From Desulfobacteraceae bacterium (GTDB lineage: Bacteria; Desulfobacterota; Desulfobacteria; Desulfobacterales; Desulfobacteraceae), in NCBI GenBank assembly GCA_022712835.1, contig JAFLJU010000573.1:1-6119 (forward strand): a stretch of DNA of 6,119 nt. Reading direction: 5' to 3'. Under the pieces are notes generated by a model, which was not told the DNA's origin, searched no databases, and was given only the letters and a program-made list of their open reading frames with translations. A program made the translations under genes and the position numbers. This document shows, piece after piece, positions 1-5,048 of this stretch. How positions within the stretch are numbered: position 1 is the first letter of the stretch; every line of letters starts with the position of its first letter.

Positions 1-1916
1 TTATTTACGGCCCCGGCATACCCGGAACAAAGGATAATAGGCAGGTCTTTCTTAATTTTGAGCATTGATCTTGCCAGGTCAAGCCCGGTTAGTTCCGGCA
101 TGGTCTGATCCGTTACCACCAGATCAATGGCCCCATGGTTCTCTGTAAAGAAGGCAAGAGCTTCCCTGCTGGATGAAAAAGCATCCACTTGATAACCGAG
201 CAGCTCAAACCCCTCCTTACACATTAATGCAATGTCCGGGTCATCGTCCACCACCAGCAGATGCTCCCCGGATCCTGCCATGCAGCGGCCATGGTCGAGA
301 TATAGTTTTTCTATTCCCACATCTCCCTGAACTGCCGGAAAAAGAACCGTAAAACAGGTCCCCACACCCGGGGTACTTTTTACCCGGATATCGCCACTAC
401 AGGACTGAACAATACCATAGGCAGTGGCAAGGCCCAGACCGGTCCCCTTGCCCTCCTCCTTGGTGGTAAAATAGGGATCAAATATCCGTTCCACCACATC
501 TTCGGTCATGCCACAGCCGGTATCGGACACTTCCAGCACAAGATAGAGCCCATCCCCACAGGACAGGTTGGGATACGAAACCATATCTGCCCGGGACAAC
601 ACTTTTTGACCCAAACCCACAATCAACTCCCCCCCCGACACTTCCATGGCATGATACGCATTGGTACACAGATTCATAAGCACTTGATGGATCTGTGTGG
701 GGTCCGCATAAACCGAACTGCAATTTCGGTCAACCCGATCCACAATACGAATAGTTGACGGGATAGACCCCCTAAGCAATTTCAACGCTTCCTTGGCCAC
801 CGGATGAAGCCGAATTATCCGTTTTTCCTCTGCCTCCCCCCGGTTAAAGGAAAGGACCTGGCTGACCAGGTCGGCGGCCCGAAGGGCGGCCTTTTGTATT
901 TTTTCACTTCTCTGATAGAGACTGCCTTTCGGATTTGAAGCGCGCATGATCATGTCCGCATATCCCAAAATCGGGCTTAATATATTATTCAGATCATGGG
1001 CAATCCCGCCAGCCAGGGTGCCAATGGCTTCCATTTTCTGGGATTTTAGCAATTGTTTTTCCAAGTTCCGCCATCGCTGTTCTGCTTGTTTCTTTTCCGT
1101 GATATCAAGCAGAGAGACCACATGACGATCCGTACCGGGAATGAAACCAAGGCTTGCATAAACACATTTAATGTCGCCCGCTTTATTGACAAATTGAACT
1201 TCATATTGCCGGGGGGTATTTCCATCGGAATCCAGATAATTTCTAACCCGGAGATGGTTCTCCATAGCAGCGATATCCTTGCCGGAAACAAATTCATGCC
1301 ATTTCTTTTTCCCTTCAATTTCCCGGCGCCCCATGCCCGCAAGCTCTGTAAACTTTGAGTTTACCATTGAAATGGTCCCATCGGCTTCCAGGATAATAGC
1401 AGCGGTTCCCGAACACTCAAAAACAGCCTTGTAGCCCTGCTCACTCTGGGCAAGGGCCCGGGTCCTTTCTTTAACAAGCACCTCAAGCTGTTTCTGATAA
1501 GCCTTGTTTTCCTTTTTAAGCTGGCTTTCCTTCAAACATTTCTGAATGGAATGATATAGCACGATCATATCTTCAATGGGTTTTAGGATGTAATCATTGG
1601 CACCCAGCCGAAGGGCATCCACCACCGAATTCATGTCTCCCGTACCCGAAGCCACCACCAGAGGAACATCAGGGCATTGTGCCTTCAGAACCTCAAGAAC
1701 CTCAAGCCCATCCATTCCCGGCATCCGCAAATCCAGAAGAACCAGATCAGGAGATTGGGCATTAAAGACTTCTATCCCTTTTTTACCGTTTTCCGCTTCA
1801 AAAACTATGAACCCGTAGTCTTCAAGAAAAGATTTGATACTTTGACGAATATAGGATTCATCATCTATGGTCAAAATTGTAAACTTGCTGTTATCTTCCA
1901 AATCATCTGCCTGCAT
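1..1916 (-). CDS. Hybrid sensor histidine kinase, REC-PAS-HisKA-HATPase-REC (3' end outside window)
   Basis: Cytoplasmic two-component phosphorelay kinase; no membrane segment or signal peptide is visible, so its input must come through the first receiver or the PAS domain. 638 complete codons are present. The N-terminal receiver (about 12-125) has acidic pocket D18/D19, phosphoacceptor D62, S90 and K112. A charged linker (128-160), probably coiled coil, leads to a PAS domain (about 160-280, ending in the usual DITE motif). The HisKA H-box has the phosphorylated H307 in an HDLNN motif. The HATPase domain shows the N-box (N415, N419), G1 DTGCG (465-469), F-box FDPYF (479-483) and G2 GKGTGLGL (489-496). 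A second receiver begins near 552, with D557-D559 and phosphoacceptor D603 in TDQTMP. The frame is still open at position 1, after GYAGAVN. The ATG at 1916 is the only usable start, because an in-frame TAA lies at 1952-1950; its Shine-Dalgarno is weak. The signal sensed and the output partner cannot be told from this window. Confidence 0.93.
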   Translation of the reverse strand, partial: MQADDLEDNSKFTILTIDDESYIRQSIKSFLEDYGFIVFEAENGKKGIEVFNAQSPDLVLLDLRMPGMDGLEVLEVLKAQCPDVPLVVASGTGDMNSVVDALRLGANDYILKPIEDMIVLYHSIQKCLKESQLKKENKAYQKQLEVLVKERTRALAQSEQGYKAVFECSGTAAIILEADGTISMVNSKFTELAGMGRREIEGKKKWHEFVSGKDIAAMENHLRVRNYLDSDGNTPRQYEVQFVNKAGDIKCVYASLGFIPGTDRHVVSLLDITEKKQAEQRWRNLEKQLLKSQKMEAIGTLAGGIAHDLNNILSPILGYADMIMRASNPKGSLYQRSEKIQKAALRAADLVSQVLSFNRGEAEEKRIIRLHPVAKEALKLLRGSIPSTIRIVDRVDRNCSSVYADPTQIHQVLMNLCTNAYHAMEVSGGELIVGLGQKVLSRADMVSYPNLSCGDGLYLVLEVSDTGCGMTEDVVERIFDPYFTTKEEGKGTGLGLATAYGIVQSCSGDIRVKSTPGVGTCFTVLFPAVQGDVGIEKLYLDHGRCMAGSGEHLLVVDDDPDIALMCKEGFELLGYQVDAFSSSREALAFFTENHGAIDLVVTDQTMPELTGLDLARSMLKIKKDLPIILCSGYAGAVN

Positions 1917-1960
1917 GGTTAAAAAATTGTTTCTCGGCTGGATTTTATATTATTTTTCTA

Positions 1961-2109
1961 TGTTCATCCATTGTTCATCCGTTTTTACCACCGGAGGTTC
2001 AACTAAATCTTTATGAACAGTATTCTCGTAGGGACTTATATGTCAAGAATAATCCGATGAATATGGGGATAAATGTAATAAAAAAACCTTTTTTTTAAAC
2101 AAATGAACA
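1961..2109. repeat. Four copies of heptamer TGTTCAT/ATGAACA around the kinase promoter
   Basis: TGTTCAT occurs at 1961-1967 and 1972-1978, as an exact 11-bp direct repeat of TGTTCATCC. The reverse complement ATGAACA occurs at 2013-2019 and 2103-2109. The copy at 2013-2019 abuts the predicted -10 element and covers the expected transcription start. The two direct copies are one helical turn apart in the leader. Only two other copies were noticed elsewhere in the window, both inside coding sequence (2850-2856 and 5854-5860). The arrangement would suit operator sites for a regulator of the kinase gene, but no regulator is identified. The region is AT-rich, which raises the chance of coincidence. 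Confidence 0.4.
2019..2046 (-). promoter_or_regulatory. Candidate sigma70 promoter of the hybrid kinase
   Basis: Reading leftwards, a perfect -35 TTGACA (2046-2041) is followed after 16 bp by AATACT (2024-2019), which matches four of six bases of TATAAT. Transcription would start near 2012, giving a leader of roughly 95 nt before the kinase ATG at 1916. The promoter lies downstream of the tRNA terminator, so the kinase is probably transcribed independently of the tRNA. Predicted by eye only. Confidence 0.5.
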
Positions 2110-2142
2110 AAAAAAACCCTGATAAGAAAATCTTATCAGGGT
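2109..2142 (-). terminator. Rho-independent terminator after tRNA-Asn
   Basis: Positions 2116-2127 pair perfectly with 2131-2142 in a 12-bp stem, with the sequence ACCCTGATAAGA on one arm and a 3-nt loop. On the minus strand the stem is followed at once by eight T residues (the A-run at 2109-2116, overlapping the stem foot). It lies 14 bp beyond the tRNA CCA end and separates the tRNA from the kinase promoter. The stem also forms on the plus strand, but no T-tract follows there, so it points leftward. Confidence 0.9.
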
Positions 2143-2156
2143 GATTTAGTTTGGGT

Positions 2157-2232
2157 TGGCTCCCCAGCACGGATTTGAACCGCGGACCCATTGGTTAACA
2201 GCCAATTGCTCTGCCAACTGAGCTACTGGGGA
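2157..2232 (-). tRNA. tRNA-Asn, anticodon GTT
   Basis: The 76-nt minus-strand sequence folds as a complete cloverleaf. The acceptor stem TCCCCAG pairs with CTGGGGA. The D-arm GCTC/GAGC encloses an 8-nt loop. The anticodon stem ATTGG/CCAAT holds the loop CTGTTAA, with anticodon GTT at 2199-2197. The variable region is GGGTC, and the T-arm CGCGG/CCGTG (one G-T wobble) carries TTCAAAT. The discriminator base is G and the CCA tail is encoded in the genome. The tRNA reads Asn codons AAC and AAT. No duplicated 3' end or integrase is visible that would mark it as an integration site. Confidence 0.97.
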
Positions 2233-2237
2233 GCAGC

Positions 2238-2267
2238 GTCTTGCAAGACAAGAGTCAAACAAGACTC
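2238..2267 (-). other. Hairpin-rich 5' leader of the tRNA-Asn transcript
   Basis: The short leader holds a perfect 12-bp palindrome GTCTTGCAAGAC (2238-2249). Next to it is a small inverted repeat, GAGTC (2267-2263) and GACTC (2256-2252), around a 6-nt loop. Both lie between the predicted transcription start and the mature tRNA. They may be leader structure removed by RNase processing, or a protein-binding palindrome; the sequence does not decide between these. Confidence 0.35.
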
Positions 2268-2271
2268 GGTG

Positions 2272-2300
2272 TATATATCCCAAGCCATTTTCTTTGTCAA
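2272..2300 (-). promoter_or_regulatory. Candidate sigma70 promoter of tRNA-Asn
   Basis: A perfect -35 TTGACA (2300-2295) and a 17-bp spacer precede TATATA (2277-2272) on the minus strand. Transcription would start near 2265, about 33 nt before the mature tRNA 5' end at 2232. The strong -35 and optimal spacing fit a stable-RNA gene. Its -35 box lies only 18 bp from the -35 of the rightward promoter at 2319, so the two promoters are back to back. Confidence 0.65.
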
Positions 2301-2318
2301 GCATAAATCATAAAAAAA

Positions 2319-2347
2319 TTGACATCATTGGCTTATGTGGTTATTCT
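2319..2347 (+). promoter_or_regulatory. Candidate sigma70 promoter of the 103-residue protein gene
   Basis: A perfect -35 TTGACA (2319-2324) is preceded by an A-tract, which could act as an UP-like element. After a 17-bp spacer comes TATTCT (2342-2347), four of six bases of the -10 consensus. Transcription would start near 2354, giving a leader of about 30 nt to the ATG at 2386. The ATG at 2335 falls inside this promoter and so would not be on the transcript. Confidence 0.55.
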
Positions 2348-2373
2348 GTGACCATATTGATTTAATACATCCC

Positions 2374-2379
2374 AGGAGG
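2374..2379 (+). promoter_or_regulatory. Shine-Dalgarno AGGAGG fixing the start of the small ORF
   Basis: A full-consensus AGGAGG ends 6 nt before the ATG at 2386. It is the strongest ribosome-binding site in the window and selects 2386 over the upstream in-frame ATG at 2335, which has no such site. Confidence 0.85.
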
Positions 2380-2385
2380 AAAACC

Positions 2386-2697
2386 ATGGATATCAGCAGC
2401 ATCAACGGATCCAATGCGTATACCGCGAACAGCTCGACACAGACCGCTGGCAACGCTTCACTTGAAAATAAAAAAACACCCCCCCCAGAGGAAGCCCTGA
2501 AACGGGAGACATCCCCAACACCTGACCAGGCTTTTCAAGTCAATATCACCCAGGAAGCCCAGGACATGCTGGCGGCCCAAGCAACGCCACCCCCCGTAAA
2601 GACCACTCCATCAGACAATGATTCAGGCAATGGGAGCCAAAGCCAACTCCCGGATGCGGCCCAACAAGCCAGGCAAATTGTCAACATTGTTGCATAA
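2386..2697 (+). CDS. Small hypothetical protein, 103 aa, Ser/Thr/Gln/Pro-rich
   Basis: I do not recognise this protein. The start at 2386 is chosen for the consensus AGGAGG just upstream and for the promoter that overlaps the earlier in-frame ATG. The product begins MDISSINGSN, has no Cys or Trp, no signal peptide and no membrane segment. Most of it looks disordered: a Ser/Asn/Thr N-terminus, two PPP runs (32-34 and 68-70) and a Gly/Ser/Gln/Asp-rich stretch (75-88). Two short segments could form amphipathic helices: residues 50-65 (QVNITQEAQDML core) and the C-terminus 90-103 (ending QARQIVNIVA). The EAQDMLA segment loosely recalls small motility-associated proteins of Gram-negative bacteria, but that is only a resemblance. 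An 8-bp C run (2479-2486) in codons 32-34 is a possible slippage site. No terminator separates it clearly from the next gene 68 bp on. It is probably expressed, given promoter and RBS quality; its function is unknown. Confidence 0.75.
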   Translation: MDISSINGSNAYTANSSTQTAGNASLENKKTPPPEEALKRETSPTPDQAFQVNITQEAQDMLAAQATPPPVKTTPSDNDSGNGSQSQLPDAAQQARQIVNIVA

Positions 2698-2765
2698 GAG
2701 TGATCTTAATTTACCCCTATTATATAGGCCTTCATCTAATCTGAATTGAAGCTGGAAATATTGCC

Positions 2766-3233
2766 ATGATCACAGAAAACGGAATTGTCACCCAAGCCGA
2801 CCAAACAAGCGCCTTGATTAAAACCATTCGATCCGGCGCTTGTGAAGGTTGTTCATCAAAGGAAAGCTGTGGCGGTGGCGAAGGCCATAATACAAAAGAG
2901 ATGACCGTCACGGTCAAAAACACCCTGGACGTTGAAACAGGAGACGAGGTTGTCATTGGAATTGAGACAAAACCCATGATGATTTTAAGTTTCCTCCTCT
3001 ATGTTTTTCCTATTATTTTATTAATCTTTGGTGCCGTCATCGGCGAGCAGGTGGCACCGGTACTTCATCTGAACAAATCCTTTTCTGCCATGATTTTTGG
3101 ATTTTCCTTCTTTGGGGCAGCTTTCCTTGTGATCCGCAAAAAACAATCCTCCCTCACCCAAAAAGATGAATTCAAGCCCTTCCTTGTTAGAAAAAAAAGG
3201 TCATCTGATTCCCATCATTGCAAGATCTCGTAA
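2766..3233 (+). CDS. RseC/MucC-family redox-associated membrane protein
   Basis: 155-residue inner-membrane protein of the RseC/MucC type. In E. coli the family is linked both to the sigma-E system and to the Rsx complex that reduces SoxR; RseC-like genes also occur next to rnf genes. The cytoplasmic N-terminal domain holds the Cys cluster C26-x2-C29-x5-C35, followed by glycines, in the same place and spacing as in E. coli RseC. I see no fourth cysteine before it. Two hydrophobic segments follow, about 71-92 and 106-123, then a basic C-terminal tail (RKKQ, RKKR). Length and two-helix topology fit the family. The ATG at 2766 has only a weak GGA-type ribosome site. The position just ahead of the cytochrome and rnf genes suggests a role in assembly or redox maintenance of that complex rather than in the sigma-E response; no rpoE, rseA or rseB is visible. 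The role in this organism is inferred from context. Confidence 0.85.
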   Translation: MITENGIVTQADQTSALIKTIRSGACEGCSSKESCGGGEGHNTKEMTVTVKNTLDVETGDEVVIGIETKPMMILSFLLYVFPIILLIFGAVIGEQVAPVLHLNKSFSAMIFGFSFFGAAFLVIRKKQSSLTQKDEFKPFLVRKKRSSDSHHCKIS

Positions 3234-3246
3234 AAATTTTTTTTCC

Positions 3247-3276
3247 TTGCCAAGATAGCTACAATATGTATATATA
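3247..3276 (+). promoter_or_regulatory. Possible promoter ahead of the cytochrome-rnf genes
   Basis: TTGCCA (3247-3252) is followed after 18 bp by TATATA (3271-3276), which would start transcription near 3283 and leave a leader of about 50 nt. An alternative -10, TACAAT (3260-3265), lacks a good -35. The 99-bp gap after the RseC-like gene is the widest in this plus-strand gene run, which makes an internal promoter plausible. Readthrough from upstream is equally possible, since no terminator hairpin is seen. Confidence 0.35.
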
Positions 3277-3322
3277 CGCTCGCAGTTGTGGGTTTGTCGC
3301 GTAACTCTAACCCTTAAATTGT

Positions 3323-3328
3323 GAGAAG
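3323..3328 (+). promoter_or_regulatory. Shine-Dalgarno GAGAAG fixing the cytochrome start
   Basis: GAGAAG lies 4 nt before the ATG at 3333. It overlaps the alternative in-frame GTG at 3321, which has no purine-rich site upstream. This supports initiation at 3333. Confidence 0.6.
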
Positions 3329-3332
3329 AATT

Positions 3333-3698
3333 ATGGCAACACAACGAGACCTAAAAGTAGCTGTATTTATTATGATCGTTCTTTTGATCACAGGAATTGT
3401 ATGCTACGCATCTTTCACATCCCCTGTCCCGGATAACCCAGTACGTTTAATGTTTCAAAACAAAGCTGGAAAAGTTCTGTTCACCCATTTATCGCACACA
3501 GACACCTATAGTTTGGAATGTCTGGACTGCCATCATAACATTGAAGATGATGACACCTACAACTGCAGCGAGTGCCATGAAGAAACCGGTGATGAAGACT
3601 TACCATCCAGAACTGATGCATTTCATGCACAGTGCAAGGGATGCCATGAAGAGTATGGCGCAGGTCCGGTAGAATGTAACTCGTGTCATAACTTATAA
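3333..3698 (+). CDS. Membrane-anchored tetraheme c3-type cytochrome
   Basis: 121-residue periplasmic electron carrier tethered by one N-terminal membrane helix (about 8-28, after a short K/R-containing start). Residues before C24 do not form a good lipobox, so an uncleaved anchor is likelier than a lipoprotein. Four CXXCH heme sites are present: C63-H67, C78-H82, C101-H105 and C115-H119. The protein has exactly eight histidines: these four plus H52, H55, H68 and H98. Their order, HxxH, then CxxCHH, CxxCH, a lone His, then two CxxCH, is that of class III cytochrome c3, where every heme is bis-histidine ligated. All four sites use CX2CH rather than the CX4CH found at some c3 hemes. Beyond the anchor it is strongly acidic, with about 18 Asp/Glu against 5 Lys/Arg, unlike the lysine-rich soluble type I c3 of Desulfovibrio. 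It sits 63 bp before rnfC, so it probably exchanges electrons with the Rnf complex on the periplasmic side. That partnership is inferred from position. Confidence 0.92.
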   Translation: MATQRDLKVAVFIMIVLLITGIVCYASFTSPVPDNPVRLMFQNKAGKVLFTHLSHTDTYSLECLDCHHNIEDDDTYNCSECHEETGDEDLPSRTDAFHAQCKGCHEEYGAGPVECNSCHNL

Positions 3699-3761
3699 TC
3701 CAGAATTTTTTGCATCACTGGCAAGTTATGACCTAAGCTATTTACCAAACAAGGACTTATT

Positions 3762-5033
3762 ATGATTAAACGATCTTTTTTTTCTTTAACCCCCCAAAGG
3801 CTCGTCTATGATCTTCCTGAAGCAGATCTAAAAGAGCCGGAGTCAATCCCTTTACCGGCAAGCCTCTCTGTTTTGCTATCCGAAGCAATTGACAGTACAA
3901 AACAGGCCTTGATTAAAAAGGGAGATGCGGTCAAAAAAGGAGAAAAGTTAAGGCTTTATGATGACAGCACTGCCTATACGATTTCCCCTGTTGCAGGGAC
4001 CATCAAACTCTTTGACTCCTATTCCGATGATTTCGGGAAAATTGCCACCTTTATTGTTATCAAACCAGACAAAAACCCGGCCTCTGAAGCCGACATAATC
4101 AAGCTGGATGCAATAGAGGACATCAAATTTGCTGATAAGTTTCTACGCAAGCTCCCAGGAGCACCTCCCTTTGGAATCCTTGCCAATGATGACATAAAAA
4201 TCAAAACCATTGTCATCACCTGTGCAGATACGGATCTTTTGTCCACCACCAGCCAATTTATAGGGTTGATGTACACGGATGAAATAAAAGCGGGTGCTAA
4301 AATCCTGAAAGCCATGACCCAGGTACCCAAGCTTTGTATTGCAATACCGGAGGCGCTCAGCACCCGGGTAAATTTTGATTCCATCCAGGTAATAAAAACC
4401 AGCAATCTCTATCCATCCACCCTGCCGGCCATGATCATGAAAGATCATTTAGATATGATTCTCCCGGCGGGTAAGACACCTGAAGACATGGGTGTTTGCT
4501 TTATTCGGGCCGAAGCCCTGGTCTCCCTGGCCCGGGTCTTTAGGACCAAAGAGGCGGTCTTTGATAAAATCTTGACCATTATCAGTAAAAACGGCACACG
4601 TTTTCGGGTTCACGCCACAATTGGCACGCCATTGAGCAAAATATTTACCCAGTTCAATCTCCATGTAAATGAGCGGGACCGGATTATCGTTGGCGGCCCA
4701 ATGCAGGGTTTTGCCACCTTTACCCCCCACCAACCCGTGCGACCGGACATGGACACCATCATCATTCAGGACCGGGATATCATTCCCCAATTATCAGATT
4801 ACCCCTGTGTAAACTGCGGCAAGTGCATCCGAATCTGTCCGGCCAACATTCCAGTAAATTTGCTGGTCCGGTATCTGGAAGCGGATCAATATGAAGAAGC
4901 GGCCGATCGGTTTGACCTTGGATCCTGTATTGAATGCGGACTGTGTGCCTATGTCTGTACGGCAAGAATCCCCTTGTACCAATATATTCGGCTTGGGAAA
5001 CATGAACTGCTGACCCTTCGAGCAGATGCATAG
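3762..5033 (+). CDS. rnfC: Rnf electron transport complex subunit C, divergent NADH/FMN region
   Basis: 423-residue peripheral iron-sulfur subunit of the Rnf complex. Two [4Fe-4S] motifs stand at the C-terminus: C349/C352/C355/C359 (followed by P) and C389/C392/C395/C399. The N-terminal beta domain keeps KKGDAVKKGEKL (52-63) and SPVAGTI (75-81); the SLBB-like region keeps IGTP (287-290) and GGPMQGF (311-317). Compared with E. coli RsxC as I remember it, the segments that build the FMN/NADH site are altered. GLGGAGFPT is replaced by LPGAPPFG (131-138), the NAAECEPY segment by TCADTDLL (153-160), and YPSGGAKQ by YPSTLPAM (217-224). The usual N-terminal GGIHPPE is also absent. There is no long Ala/Lys-rich C-terminal tail as in enterobacteria. 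AAGGA 6 nt before the ATG at 3762 supports the start. rnfD follows after 15 bp. Family assignment is firm. Loss of NAD(H) binding is an inference, and the protein may instead take or give electrons through the neighbouring cytochrome. Confidence 0.93.
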   Translation: MIKRSFFSLTPQRLVYDLPEADLKEPESIPLPASLSVLLSEAIDSTKQALIKKGDAVKKGEKLRLYDDSTAYTISPVAGTIKLFDSYSDDFGKIATFIVIKPDKNPASEADIIKLDAIEDIKFADKFLRKLPGAPPFGILANDDIKIKTIVITCADTDLLSTTSQFIGLMYTDEIKAGAKILKAMTQVPKLCIAIPEALSTRVNFDSIQVIKTSNLYPSTLPAMIMKDHLDMILPAGKTPEDMGVCFIRAEALVSLARVFRTKEAVFDKILTIISKNGTRFRVHATIGTPLSKIFTQFNLHVNERDRIIVGGPMQGFATFTPHQPVRPDMDTIIIQDRDIIPQLSDYPCVNCGKCIRICPANIPVNLLVRYLEADQYEEAADRFDLGSCIECGLCAYVCTARIPLYQYIRLGKHELLTLRADA

Positions 5034-5048
5034 AAATGGAGACTGCCA

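Noticed and set aside
1046..1358. Open frames on both strands inside the kinase PAS region
   Set aside because: The kinase frame runs unbroken through this stretch with recognisable PAS and H-box sequence; the other frames show no domain or start signal.
2081..2096. A7-CC-T8 stretch as a second terminator
   Set aside because: An A/T-only stem is too weak. It may act as curved or UP-like DNA, but nothing in the sequence shows that.
2157..2232. tRNA-Asn as an attachment site for a mobile element
   Set aside because: No integrase, no repeated tRNA 3' end and no sign of foreign DNA were found in the window.
2335..2385. In-frame ATG at 2335 as the start of the small gene
   Set aside because: It lies between the -35 and -10 elements of the predicted promoter and has no ribosome site, whereas AGGAGG precedes the ATG at 2386.
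2695..2708. TAAGA-GTGA-TCTTA hairpin after the small gene as a terminator
   Set aside because: The five-base AT-rich stem has no following T-tract.
3233..3245. A/T run after the RseC-like gene as a terminator
   Set aside because: The T-tract follows only a short AAAAATTTTT palindrome, and no GC-containing stem precedes it.
3290..3313. GGGTT/AACCC inverted repeat in the cytochrome leader as a regulatory hairpin
   Set aside because: The stem is only 5 bp with a long loop and no further pairing, so chance is a good explanation.
3321..3332. GTG at 3321 as the start of the cytochrome
   Set aside because: GTG overlaps the GAGAAG ribosome site that serves the ATG at 3333 and has no purine-rich site of its own.
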